The position numbers were made by a program, and so were the translations under genes. Shown here piece after piece: positions 25,180-37,116 of a DNA stretch of 64,000 nt. This stretch comes from Allium sativum (lineage: Eukaryota > Streptophyta > Magnoliopsida > Asparagales > Amaryllidaceae): positions 31,696,688 through 31,760,687 of the forward strand of contig JASFAX010000020.1 of assembly GCA_030737875.1 (NCBI GenBank). The letters run 5' to 3'. The notes beneath the pieces were generated by a model that was not told the origin of the DNA, ran no database searches, and was given only the letters and a program-made list of their open reading frames with translations. Numbering within the stretch: position 1 is the stretch's first letter; every line of letters begins with the position of its first letter.

Positions 25180-25457
25180 CCTGTCAATCCTCGACCAATC
25201 ATTAATACAATCTCGGGAGGGCCATATCTGGCAGGAGGAAGTTGGGGGGATATGGAGAAATACGCCAATGAACTAAAAAAACCCTTCGAAAGAGAACTGC
25301 ATGGACCTAAGCAACACATTTCCAATAAAAGTGCCAAGGACATCATGCGAGGACGTGGTATTCAAAGACAAGGACTCTAATAGATTGCTAACACCAACGG
25401 TCGATCCCATGTCATCACTATCGGCATCGGTCCAACTACAGTGAGAAGGGTGTTGGT
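25180..25457 (+). pseudogene. Tat element A protease region, N-terminal part
   Basis: Reads RPIINTISGGPYLAGGSWG, the characteristic Tat pre-protease sequence, then HVITIGIGPTTVRRVLV. The reading frame is cut at VLV by the T2 LTR and continues NSGAFVNVLFINAF at 31487. The catalytic D of DSG is replaced by N (NSG), so the protease was inactive even apart from the insertion. Confidence 0.85.
25453..25457. other. Target-site duplication of T2, left copy
   Basis: TTGGT, exact match with 31487-31491. Removing T2 and one copy restores the protease frame VLV-NSG. Confidence 0.9.
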
Positions 25458-27050
25458 AGTGATGACCGCCCACAACTCCTGCACTAAACAAGAGGAATAA
25501 TACACTGAAAGGCATGCTGGGCAGCTATGGACGATCATCAAGGTATGATAACACAAGCGGGACCTGTCACAAAACCCACAGCACAAGGATAAAGTATAAT
25601 AGAACGTATACAACAGGTAGAAATAGTGGATTATCATATAACAAACTTTTGAAAACTTTCACAACATCCGAAAAGTTTATCCATACATCATAGGAATATT
25701 AAAGTATGTACATGAAGCCTTACTACAACACTTAGAGAGCAACTCAAACTGCGTAAATAGAAGTACTAGATAGTAAGTAAGATAATATGCCAGCCTCATG
25801 CTGACCACCGAATTGCAACATCGTCCTCACTAAACTATCACCTGTCACTTGCCACCTAGTCTGCCCATCCACAACTAGATAAAGAACCTAAGGCAATAAG
25901 AGGGAACATAAAACCTTGAGTCAGACAACAGTCTTAGTGAGCAATAAAACATCTAACAAACATCAACAATAAAGTATATGAGAACGGATAGATAAACATA
26001 ATAACCTACCCATAACACCAGAGAGGAATTCAACCCTATCTTCCCTACATCGGGAAGTGATAGCCTTTACTACAACATTTCAACCATATTCCATGGAAAC
26101 CAAAACAGCCATCCAATCATGGCAAAGAAAATATGACATCCAAATTATGTATCTTATGTAAACCATCCTAATAAAACTCAACATCCCTCAAGTACAAGCT
26201 ACTGAGGCCTAAACCAATATCAGACAAGCACCTAAGGAACATCTCCTTCGACGTCAGAGAATCTACATGAGACGGTTCAAACAAGGCAACTATTCAACCA
26301 TGACAGACTCTGGCTATCATGCTAATCCTGCTTCAAAACCATCGTTAATTGTATGACGACCATATGTCAAGGGCTAATGGTAACCCCAATTCTAGCATAA
26401 ACTCCGTACGCCTTTCAATGATACGTATGTTTGTCCAATCTTAACAAGTAGGTCTTTCAACGATACCCATGGCACATGACCATCAACCTTCCGGTCTTTC
26501 TAGTGCCACCATTGTACTCCTTCTTTCAGCCTGCCAGAAATTACAACAACGATAGCTTCTCGGCCTTCGCATCTCTAGTCATCCAATGTGACGACCCTTC
26601 ATAACTCAACCAACCTTCTCGAGCAACCATTATCCACCGATTAACGAACACATTCAGCACTTCTAATATTCCCACTTGAGCTTATTTCGAAGTCACAACA
26701 TCACTGAGCCAAATTACATCATTGCGATGCGGCTAGGTTCAAGCTATTTTGTTCACAACTGGGTCATACCCAAAAATATGCATTTTCAGAAATGGCCCTA
26801 TGCGACCGACCCAAACCAAGGAATGCTCCCGATCGACCCAATTATGACCGACCACTCTGGAATGGCCCACCCTTCCTTCAATGCATGACTGACCCGTCCA
26901 CTTCGTGCATGACCGACCGACCGAAACATTAGCCGACTGACCCGAGTCTGACCCACCCGAACCCTTCTCCACGTGCCAACAAGTTTGCGCGGCCCCATTG
27001 CTTCAACATAACCGACTCGATCCAATTGAGTATGATCGATCGACCCGACC
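25458..27050 (-). repeat. Solo LTR T2, first part (chromovirus type)
   Basis: Begins AGTGATGACCGCCC, a T-to-A change from the TGTGACGGCCCGCC-like start of the Tekay LTR, and the far end at 31486 is AATGCGGGCTGTTACA versus AATGCGGGTCGTTACA in Tekay. With X2 removed it is about 2.78 kb. No internal domain follows, so it is a solo LTR. No gene; short frames are spurious. Confidence 0.85.
26790..27050. promoter_or_regulatory. GACCGACC / GACCCGACC array in T2
   Basis: About 15 copies of ACCGACC, CGACCC or variants such as CATGACCGACCGACC, continuing at 30298-30365 on the other side of X2. Several include ACCGAC or GCCGAC, which is the plant DRE/CRT core (RCCGAC) bound by DREB/CBF factors. A function is inferred only. 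Confidence 0.55.
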
Positions 27051-27431
27051 TGTAACACCCCACCTCCGCTAGGGTCACTCACAAAGGGAATGCACTAGTT
27101 TTGGAGGAGCGTTATCAAGGCAAATAATCACAGAATTATTACAAGATAGAACATGAATAAAACAACGAAAGAATCAAAATCTAAATTTCATTACTTTCAG
27201 GAAGAGTCAAAACCTTTTACAATCAAAGTACCAAATAGACAAAGTCATTATTTTCCATTAAAACAAATTCTATCTTGCATAGATAAAGAAGCATAAGCTT
27301 AAAACAACAAAAGTAGCTTAAATAGCAGAAATGCAGCCATAGCATAGCTCAGGATCAAACCGTACATGAGATGAACCGAAAGCAAGCGAAATCCAAGCTA
27401 AGTGCTAGAGTTTCCTCCCTTAGAACTTGGC

Positions 27432-27448
27432 GGGGGGGGGGGGGGGGA
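27432..27448. repeat. Poly-G tract within X2
   Basis: About 17 consecutive G. The corresponding place in X1 (58855-58865) has a poly-C run in the other orientation, so the homopolymer is conserved within the family. Confidence 0.8.
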
Positions 27449-28109
27449 ACGGAAGAAAAAGAGGCGAAAGAAAACGGGTCAATCATAAAGACTGGTAAGT
27501 CCAAGTGACTTTCAGCATGAAAACAGGTAAAAGTAACACGACATGTATAAACTGAAAGTAAACATAAGTAGACTGTCAAGATGGGCAAGATAGACTAACG
27601 TAACATGATAATTCAAGTATAAGTCAAGCATAGCATCGCATGTTCAAGGTTCGATGCACCAACTGTACTGTTATCCCTAACCCATGTCTTATATTAATCG
27701 TGAAATGATCCCTTGGCCCAATATCGTGAATGACCCATTTCTAGGTCCAACAGAAAAATTCACTAATCGATCGGCTCCCTACAAGTTCTAGCCCTTTGTA
27801 TGTCTGTGTGATACGGCCCTATCATGAATGTAGTCACCTGTGCTAGGTCCGCCATAGGGTGTATCAAGCCCTAGGGTGCCAACCACCGACACGAATCTAG
27901 AATGCACAGATAATCCTACTGATGCCCAATGCTTGCTTTTTCAACTTCGGACCACGTGCACGACCATAGCCCGCCTAAACCTACACTAGCGCACCAACAT
28001 AGCCGTCGTTCTGGTCGTTTACAATCAGCCCAGTAATCGTGCCCCACCCTGCCTAGTTCCATGATACCGTGATACATCTAGTGGGCTACTGTTGAAATGG
28101 ACAGCGTAA

Positions 28110-28350
28110 CTAGGGTTTCCATCCAGTAGGTTAAGTGTTGTCATTTAAATTCGAGACTTAACCCCTTATCAGTCTAGCATGTCAAATTGGCTAAGTGTTG
28201 TCATTTAAGTTCGTGGCTTAGCCCTACAATTCACGTGTCAAGTTGGTTAGGCGTTGTCGTTCAAGTTCATGACCTAACCCTACCAGTCATGTTTCAAGTT
28301 GGTTAAGTATTGTCTTTCATGCTCATGACTTAACCCTATCATGTGGCATT
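28110..28350. repeat. TTAAGT/CTTAACC minisatellite in X2
   Basis: About four units near 60 bp, each with GGTTAAGTGTTGTC or a variant and a following GACTTAACCCT. The counterpart of the longer array in X1. Confidence 0.75.
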
Positions 28351-29059
28351 AATTCATTAATGCACCCTAACCTCTCACATCAGACCTATTGTTGTGGTCA
28401 CTGGATATGCCGGGCGGCTCCGGGCAGACTTACACCACAACTCAGTCTGACCTCGGGTTCCGGGCAGAATTACACTGCAAACTCAACCCAACCTCGAGTC
28501 GGCCATTATCAAGTTCATTCTAGTGTCATGTCCATGTTCTAATTTCATACCAAGTTCGTGTCAAGTTTTCAAGGCAAGTTTCATGTCCACATCCAGATTC
28601 AAGTTATAACAATGTTCATGTTTCAAGTTTTTCCTATTATCAAGTTCATAATTCATGTTCATAACCAGTTCTTGTTTTGCCTAATCTACCTAAATCAAAT
28701 TCCCATCGCACGTAAACATGAATCGATCTATACTACAAGTAAATCCAAATCCCTAAATAAAGGGAATAACATCAAAACTATGATAGGCAAAAGGGACGAG
28801 CATTAAGCGATAAAAGGGATTACAAGACTAGCATGATATAACTTGAGATAATTGGTTACAACATAACTGGAATAGAGAAAATAATCTAGCAAAATAAGGC
28901 GATAGTCATGATAAAAGTTGACATAAAAGAAAAAGCAAGCAAAATACAAGGATAATGGATCCAATAGTTTTGGTGTACATAATAGCGAATAAACTAAGCA
29001 AGTCACACCCTAGGTATGAGATCCAACAAAATGCCAATTCGGTGTACAACATGGGTTTC

Positions 29060-29420
29060 AACTATAGTGCTATGGGCATGAACAATCAACCACAATAGTC
29101 ATAGTCATAGTGAATCATAAGCGATTAATCACAATAGTCATGGATAATTATCCAAAATAGTTCTGGGCAACTACCTTAAATAGTCATAGGCAATTAACTG
29201 TAATAGTTTCAAAGTCATGGTCATAGACAATAATCTTATGTTCATAATCATAGGCAATAATTCACGTAGTCACGAGTCATAGGTGATTAGCGACAATTGT
29301 CCTTGTCATAGTCATAGGCAATAGTCTTATGTTCACAGTCATAGGCATAGGCGTAGTCTTATGTTCACAGTCATAGGCATAGGCATAGTCTTATGTTCAC
29401 AGTCATAGTCCTTGGCCATA
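29060..29420. repeat. ATAGTCATAGGCA simple repeat in X2
   Basis: Irregular tandem repeats of CACAGTCATAGGCATAGG and similar strings of 14-30 bp. Confidence 0.8.
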
Positions 29421-29953
29421 TAGGCATGATAATGTTTGATTTACAACGTGAATAGGCCCAAACTGATTTCAAAGCAATATTCCCAAAAAGTCAAGATCCA
29501 AGATGAACAAGAATAGATATGAATCAATTATCATACATAGATCCAATTCCAATTTACAACATGTCCATATTAAGTTTTAGTTTTTATCTAAAAGTAACTT
29601 GAACTTACAGATCGTGGTCTAAGAAATTGAGATGCAGAAGTTGAATCTATAAACTAGTCGTCAAATTGTTGAATCGCTGAATCTTGATTTGATTGTAGAA
29701 GCAAATCCCCAAATATGCAATTCCTAGCCGTAGTCTTCAAGAAATAGTCTTCGCGTTTAACTTAATATAATTTAGAGGAAGAAGAAGAGGCCATGATCAT
29801 CAAGAGTTTAAGCAGCATAAGATTAGAGAAGAATGGTGTAAAGAAAATGAGGCTAGGAGGCTGTTTATATAGGATTAGGCAGACGAATCTGGATAGAAAA
29901 CGAGGTCAAATACATCAGAATGCATCAGGTTCAGAAAATGGGTTCGGGAGGCA

Positions 29954-30058
29954 GGTCGACCCCCAGGTTGACACTATGGTCGACCTGGTCCCTGGGAGGT
30001 CCACACTATGGTTGACCCCCAAGGTCGACCTGGTCCATGGGCGGGAATTTTCCCGCCC
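29954..30058. promoter_or_regulatory. GTCGAC cluster and GGGCGGGAA palindrome in X2
   Basis: Three GGTCGACC copies plus GGTTGAC variants at 29954-30031, then a 9-bp-arm inverted repeat GGGCGGGAA/TTCCCGCCC at 30039-30058 containing TTTCCCGC, an E2F-type site. It lies upstream of a TATATAAA on the minus strand near 29870. Confidence 0.6.
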
Positions 30059-30302
30059 AGCCTGTTCTGAGGTTTGAATTCGAATTTCGAGATGTTTTTT
30101 ATTCTGAATATTTCTGAAACTTCAGAGGGTCATATCTCCCTCATACGGACTCCGATTCTCGCAAACTCGGACTCGTTTCCAAGAAGAATTTTGAGACGAA
30201 CGCAATGGCGCAACCCTTTTCCCCTGATTCTTATTTTAAAATTGAATTCTGCCTTGATTTGTTGTTTTAACATGCTATTAAAATTCGGGTTGTTACACGA
30301 CC

Positions 30303-31486
30303 CACTTTAGTACGATCAACCGACCCATTCGTTGCTCGACACAGAACATGACCCAACCAGTTCAGACTGACCCGACCGGTATGGAGCTGTCCGACAAGAG
30401 CCACTGTACTACATCTTGTACTTCACTCTCACTACACTTGTATTACGACGGACTAGAAATCTGCGCAGCCCCAATCTCAAATCCAATTTCGACCCAAACT
30501 TCGCCAATCAACACAATCAACGAAATATACTAGTCTAATTCATTCAACACAACCATAAACATTTTATGAAATCACTAACAACATGAATATGACAATTATC
30601 ACTAAAATTATGTAAATTTCACCAAAGTCATGATAATTGAACATATTAACTAAATTATGTATCTAACTTGCATAAACTTACAAAAATATACGGGAATTAA
30701 CGGTTTTAGATTGCTAAATTAGATCATATGGCGATTCATATGAAAATAGGCTTACCAAGGTGTAGATCCAAGAGAAAACACTTGAATTTGGTGGAATTAT
30801 ACTCAAACAACTCATATACTTGATTGAATCCGTGTGAGTGATGCATACCACTCACCAATTCTCTAAATCAAAGCAAAAACGATGAAATTAGATTCCGGAC
30901 AGTGAAGAACTTGATCCAACTCCATCAATTCGATGAACTCTCACTTCAAATGATGTAGGCTATCATCAATGGTGTAGATCTTGGATTCTCTAAGCTTTAA
31001 TGGTGGAAAGGGGAAGAGAATGGGGAAATGGAGGAACTCTAGCTCTTTAAAACGAAGGAACGGAGAAAGTAAACTCTTTCGCATGCCTCTTACCCCCTAC
31101 TTACAGCCTTCCACCAGCCCACTAATGGGCCTCCCCAAATCAGCCCATTATGGCTCCCAAAACCTGGACAATCAACTGCAAAACCTTAAAACAACGATTC
31201 CTCCCAAATTGCTGAGCCAAATTTTTGATGTGACCATTTATGGTAAGGGAACCGTCATTTCCTTTCCTATGGCATAGGTCTCAAAACCTGATTTGATTCG
31301 AGTCAAAAGTTATGCCCTATACAAGACTAACAAGGGCTAAATGTTCACAAACAAAATTGGAAAAAATTATGGACATGTCTCACATCCTCATAAGCAACAT
31401 ATTAATATGTGAGAATGATCCAACCCTCAAGGAATAAAATAAAAGTATTTTACGATCTTTCGATATGTAAAATGCGGGCTGTTACA
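30303..31486 (-). repeat. Solo LTR T2, second part
   Basis: Resumes T2 after X2, starting inside the CGACC motif array, and ends GCTGTTACA. No gene. Confidence 0.85.
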
Positions 31487-31564
31487 TTGGTCAATAGTGG
31501 GGCATTCGTCAATGTGCTCTTCATCAATGCATTTAGCCAAATTAAGCTTTCTATGGCAGATATG
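31487..31564 (+). pseudogene. Tat element A protease, middle fragment
   Basis: Reads LVNSGAFVNVLFINAFSQ, matching the D-S-G-x-x-x-x-VLF pattern of Tat proteases with N for D. Bounded by T2 on the left and element D on the right. Confidence 0.85.
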
Positions 31565-33538
31565 TGTTAACGCATTTTATAAACTGATGCGTAAACCAGT
31601 AGTGAGGTGACCGGTCGTGCGCCATGATATCTGTTCGGTCGGTCTTTACGGATCAAAGACCGGTCGGCCTCAACATGTATGGGTCGACTTCAATGCATGG
31701 TCAAGCACCGTTCACATATAAATACCGAACGGTCTATGCTGCACTACCAATTGGTCGGTTATGATTTCAGGAACTGGACATTTGCTAAATTATGATTCAG
31801 TTGCGCATATTACAAATATGGGTCATTCATACATAATGCGATTGCTACAAGATTTTACAATATCACTGGCATAGATAATGTTGAAGTATACAATACAAAA
31901 TGGGCATTCATGTGCGATATGTATATATGTTTATAATATAACATACTTGGACTACATCGTGGAACATGCATGGATAAGCTTTAATACACCAACTGGTTAT
32001 ACTTATATTGCATGATAAAGTGTATAACATAGAGCACCGATCGGTGTCAAAACACGCAGCATGCACATAATGTGGAGCCAGCACTTTCATGTTTACTGTA
32101 ACATAATGATGCACTAAAAGTTGCATGATTTCAAACAATGTGAAGCATACATACGGATTGATTGGATGTCATGCGTGGAGCCATAAGTTGCTGGATCTAA
32201 AACGTGGATTGTTTACATATTGCAAATGAATATAAACATTCGCAAGTAATAACACGTAGCAAGCTAGAAGAAGTTAAGAGCATGGAACAGTGGTGTTTGC
32301 ATGAACATAGATTATGTGAGTTGATCACACGCTGGCCATGTGGTCGGTTGTTTAAATGGTTAGAGGAATCTAAGGTTCGAAGCCCCGATCGGCCAGTGTT
32401 AAGGTGGATAAACATAGCAGCATTAAAGTATGCACGGTCAGTCCAAAAAGGATACGCGTGTGACAGCACAACATATTAAAAACGGAACAAAATATAGCCG
32501 AATGGTTATCCATTGGTGCATGTAGATTAGAGAAATTGGTTACTGTCAGGACCAGCAATAAAATTTAAATGGTGGAATGTTAGTAAAAAAGGGGTCAGCA
32601 CCATATATCTTGCTAGGTAAACGCATGGGTCCATCTCAAACAAAGGAGGCGATCGGTATCATACGAAGAAAGGCGTTCAGTATCTCATTAAAGTAAGGCG
32701 ACCGGTAGTTAGAGTATGGTCCTACCGATCAGTATATAATATATGACCGGTTGGTTCCCAATGACAACTGTTACTAGCTATAACCCAGTGGCACTTTTGT
32801 AAATACTACATAATACTGATCGGTACCCTGAACATCCTATTTACAACATTGACACTATCTTTAAATCACTCCTATAAATACCCCTCTTATTCCTTTATGA
32901 AGGACGAATCGAATTTCATTCCTATTACGAAGTGCCGCCAAATTTGAAGCTCTATTATAACTTCATTAATTGCTTCCAAGGGTCAAACAACTTCTCTTCA
33001 ACATCATATGGATCAAATCCATCCCAATCACCATTTAAGTGCTCTCCAATTCAATCAAAGCTTCTCGAATCTCCTTCATGCGCCCTGGAAAATCTCTCTA
33101 ACACAGTTCAAATGATCTCTAACCTATTCTAATCCTCTCTAAAGCTTAGAGCTACCAATAAATCACTATGGAATTCATGAGGACCATCGGATTGCTAAAG
33201 TGATTGAGGATTCATACATCCACCATCACATAGAAAGAAATCTATCTAATTTCTTTACAAATTCAAGTGCAATTTAGATCATAAAGATATCGTAAAGAGA
33301 GGAAAGCGAGAAATGAATGTAAAGAGAGAGTTCATGCATGTTGTATACGAAATATCGTAATGGGAAGTGATTGTAAAGCAGACATAGATCCATTTTGGAT
33401 CAAAACACTATAAAAATTCCTTTGCCTTCATTTTATGCTCTTTATTTTGTGATTATGCGATTCCATATTTTAATTTAACCATTTGGTGAAGTGCTCATAA
33501 AGCACCATTGGTGTTGAGATCAAATTTTGGTTTCAACA
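31565..33538 (+). repeat. Tat element D, 5' LTR
   Basis: 1974 bp, TGTTAACGC to TTTCAACA. U3 holds the CCGATCGG-type array; TATA region CCTATAAATACCCCTC at 32871; then R/U5 with the conserved GGTGAAGTGCTC and ATTGGTGTTGAGATC block shared with A and C. Confidence 0.85.
31610..32830. promoter_or_regulatory. CCGATCGG / ACCGGTCGG motif array in the D LTR
   Basis: By eye about 15 palindrome-like motifs: GACCGGTCG, GTTCGGTCGG, GACCGGTCGG, CACCGATCGG, CCCGATCGGCC, GCGATCGGT, GCGACCGGT, GACCGGTTGG, TGATCGGT. Irregular spacing, ending about 45 bp before the TATA region. The 3' LTR keeps them in decayed form (37350-38145). Confidence 0.6.
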
Positions 33539-33552
33539 TTTGGCATCCACCA
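33539..33552 (+). other. Tat primer-binding site (D)
   Basis: TTTGGCATCCACCA, two changes from TTTGGCGCCCACCG of element C. Confidence 0.75.
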
Positions 33553-33642
33553 TGAGGTCGCGTTCGTGCTTCCTTCACTTGCACTTTTCATAAGGTTAAG
33601 AGACTACAATTGAGGTTCTAAACCACCTCCTTCTCCGAAATC

Positions 33643-35212
33643 ATGGCGAAATCCAAGAAGACCACTTGTAAAGCCTTGGTAGAAATCGATAATGTCGCTA
33701 ACGAAGAAATACCACTAGCTAACTGCTTCGAAGTTGGTGAAAACTCGGAAAGTGGAGCCGGTGTGTCCAAAAATGAGTTGAATGCCGCTATTGCCAACAA
33801 GAACCAATGAATGGATGCTTCTACTAAATCCATGATGGAGAAACTTGATGCCATCCTTACTGCTCGAACAAATCCAGCCCCTCAAAAGGTCCATGTTGAT
33901 CTCAAAGGAAATAACAAATCGCCCGCTTCTAATCATAACCGCAACAACAACATGGAAGACGATTATGATTGGTTGAGTGATAAGGAAGAAGCTAACATTG
34001 AAGAATTGAAAATAAAGGATAAGAGTCATTCCGAAGTGAATGCCCGAAAGGTCACTAGTCCCTTCATGGGGCACCTCATCATCGAGAAGGCAAAGTACTT
34101 AAGCTCTCTAATCAAGACCGATTGCATAGACGAATATTTGGTAGGGAACTCAGCTTCGCAGAGCGACATAACACTGAAGAATACATCTCGGACATGATGT
34201 AACAAATCATGAAAAATAATCAAGCTAGCAAAGACGATGAAAGAGAATGGGGCTTCTCCTCCGACAGGGCTCCATTCACCAAAAGAATCCTTGAAGAAGA
34301 GCGTCCAAAGAAGTTCAATCCTCAAACTTTGCCTTCGTACAGTGACCTTGTCGATCCTAACTACTTTCTGTTCAATACGAATGGTATATTAGTGCGACTA
34401 AGGCCACTGATGAGATGAGATGCACATATTTTTCTTCCTACTTAGAAGGTGTTGCATCATTATGGTCCACGAAGCTGCCACCTAAATCTATAGACCGGTT
34501 CTCTGATCTGACCAAAAAATTTGTAGGAGAAGTTCCGCTTTTATGCTACCAAAGCCATGGATGCTATAACGCTCTCAGCCATGAAGCAGAGACCAGGGGA
34601 AACTCTGAAAGCCTTTCTCAATCAGTTCAATGTTTCCCTATCTGAAGTGAGGAATCCAGCGCCACGCATAATTATCATGGCTTTACTCGATGCTAAAGAA
34701 AAACAAGCGAATTCGGGAAGTGAATAAAGATGAAAGAACCAAATATGCTTGATAAGTTATACAAGAAAGCAGAAGAGTACATGAGAATGGATGATAATCA
34801 TGTACCTCTTCAGATCATTGGTGGCAACCAGCTTCTTGACCCTCCCAAAAGTGCTGCTATTCAATGCAAACAAAAGAACTCTTAGGGGCAGAAGCACAAA
34901 AATGGTAGGAATGACAAAAAGGCTAATAAGAAATTCTATCCTCTTGATTCATCGGAACTAACTCCTCTAAATGACAACCCTAAAAACATCAATCTTGCCA
35001 TATAGGATGCAGAAGATTACCCAGAGCCTCTGCCGATAAAATTGAATGACCATATGACCAAATCTGGGAAGTTCTGCATGTTCCACAATCAGCCAGGCCA
35101 CAATACCAATGAATGTACACACCTAAAATCATTGATTGAGGAGCTGATTAAGAAGAATCGTCTGCAACAATATGTTGAGAATTCCCAACAGGAAAATCCT
35201 TCTGCAACCTAG
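33643..35212 (+). pseudogene. Tat element D gag (decayed)
   Basis: Start ATG at 33643 opens MAKSKKTTCKALVEIDNVAN; C has the same start at 44872. Further blocks are KDDEREWGFSSDRAPFTKRI, FNPQTLPSYSDLVDPNYFLF and the finger FCMFHNQPGHNTNEC near 35070. Stops at about 33808 and 34198 and several frameshifts. D has no protease, RT or integrase, so it was a gag-only element that would need another element's enzymes. Confidence 0.85.
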
Positions 35213-35705
35213 CGGCAAGGGGCATCAAATGGCCAATCACGTCCAAGCAACGTAGCTTTTGCTCAAATTTATCGAAGGTTGATAATCAACTGACGACCAT
35301 TGATGAGGATCAAATATTTGCGGCTCAGAATAAGAAATCTTTATCGCCTTTACTTAACTCTTTGCTATGTTCTACTTTCTTGTAAAAAAGTCTTTAATGA
35401 TTTACATGAGTTGTACCGAACAATAACTTTACGAATGAAGTCATATGTGACTGCATAAATCTCTTACTTGCAAAATCTACAAAATTTGCCAAAGACGATT
35501 TTCTCATTGCTGGCGGTTCCATAGACGTTTGCTTCCTCAGATTTCGATTGAGTGAGACAACCCCTATAACACCAATAAAATTGTCAAGTGTTATAACCAT
35601 GATGTGCATAATGAAAGCATGGAGAGCACCACTTTAAAGGGTGAATAGAAAAATTCCAAATGAGTCAGACGGCGAAGAGGGAAGCAAAAAGCCACGGATC
35701 CGAAA
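35213..35705 (+). other. Post-gag noncoding region of D
   Basis: No gene. Colinear with 46430-46830 of element C (GGGGCATCAAATGGCC, GATAATCAACTGA, CTTTGCTATGTTCTAC), showing that the two elements share a backbone up to this point. Confidence 0.75.
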
Positions 35706-36960
35706 TCCTAAATGTTCGCGGGAATTCGTTGCGCGAAACGAAGCGCGAGAGTAAACTTTACAAGAAACGAAGCATCGGGGTTCGTGGCGCGAAGTGATAC
35801 AACCCTCCAAGGTCGTAGGAATTCGTTTCGTGAAACAAAGCACGGGAGTTCACTTTATGTGAAACAAAGTGTGGGAGTTCATGGCACAAAGCGATGCAAC
35901 CTTATAAAGTCGCAGGAATTCGTTGCGCGAAACGAAGCATGGGAGTTCACTATACGTGAAACGAAGCGTGGGAGTTGGTGGATGGAAGCGATACAACCCT
36001 CAAAGGTCATGGGAATTCATAGCGCGAAACAAACCGCGGGAGTTCACTATGCGTGAAACGAAGCATGGGAGTTCGTGGCGCGAAGCGTTGCAACCCTCCA
36101 AGGTCACAGGAATTCATTGCGCGAAACGAAGCGTAGGAGTTCACTGTACATGAAATGAAGCATGTGAGTTCATGGCGCGAAGCGACGCAACCCTCCAAGG
36201 TCGTAGGAATTCGTTGTATGAAACAAATCACGGGAGTTCACTATGCCTGAACCGAAGCGTGGAAGTTCGTGGCACAAAGCGATGCAACCCTCCAAGGTCA
36301 CGGGAATTCACTGTGCGAAAAGAAGCACGGGAGTTCACTGTACGTGAAATGAAGCATGGGAGTTCATGGAGCGAAGAGATACAACCCTCCCTGGTCGCAG
36401 GAATTCATTACACGAAACAAAGTGCGGGAGTCCACAATACGTGAAACGAAGTGTAGCAGTTCCTGGCGCGAAGCAATGCAATCCTACAAGGTCGCGGGAT
36501 TTCGTTGCGCAAAATGAAGCGAGGGAAGTCACTATACGTGAAATGAAGCATGTGAGTTCGTGGCGCGGAGTGATACAACCCTCCAAGGTCACGGGAATTC
36601 GTTGCGCGAAACAAATCGCGAGAGTCCACTATACGTGAAACGAAGCGTGGGAGTTTGTGGCGTAAAGCGATGCAACCCTCCAAGGTTGCTGGAACTCATT
36701 GCGTGAAATGAAGCACGAGAGTTGACTATACATGAAATGAAGCGTAGGAGTTTGTGGTACAAATCGATGCATCCCTCCAAGGTCGTGGGAATTCGTTGCG
36801 TGAAATGAAGCACGAGAGTTCACCATATGTGAAACAAAGCGTGGATGCTCATGGCGCAAAGCGAGGAAACTCTCCTAGGTCATGAGAATTCATTGCATGA
36901 ATGGAAGCGTGGGAGTTCATGGCGCGAAGCAATGCAATCTCACCTAAACCTCATTGGAGT
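35706..36960. repeat. 97-bp tandem array in element D
   Basis: About thirteen units near 97 bp, each with GGAATTCGTTGCGCGAAAC, then AAGC(G/A)TGGGAGTTCAC and GCAACCCTCCAAGGTC. Each unit holds sub-repeats of the string GCGTGGGAGTTC. Frames here on both strands come from the repeat and are not genes. Confidence 0.9.
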
Positions 36961-37116
36961 TCGTACTACGGAACGATGCGATAATCAAAAAATCCTTTCC
37001 ATAGAGAAAGCAACTTCTCTACAGGAGATGTCAACAATGCTCAATTGACTCCATAATATTGATTCAGTCAACAGGAGAAACGAATATTGAATTGTAACAG
37101 CCTCTCCAAGACATGG
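36961..37116 (+). other. Element D, end of internal region, truncated
   Basis: Unique sequence joining the array to the 3' LTR. No polypurine tract seen: the expected PPT and the first 239 bp of the 3' LTR are missing. Confidence 0.6.

Larger units (their letters stand above)
27051..30297 (-). repeat. Solo LTR of family X, copy X2
   Basis: 3247 bp, TGTAACACCCC to GGGTTGTTACA, flanked by exact CGACC duplications (27046-27050, 30298-30302). It matches X1 in reverse over its ends and key blocks (start, poly-G/C tract, terminal repeats). No coding domain. On the minus strand the order is GTCGAC cluster, TATA-like box near 29870, then short tandem repeats. Confidence 0.9.

Noticed and set aside
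35706..36859. Many overlapping ORFs of 70-110 codons on both strands
   Set aside because: All arise from the 97-bp tandem repeat of element D.
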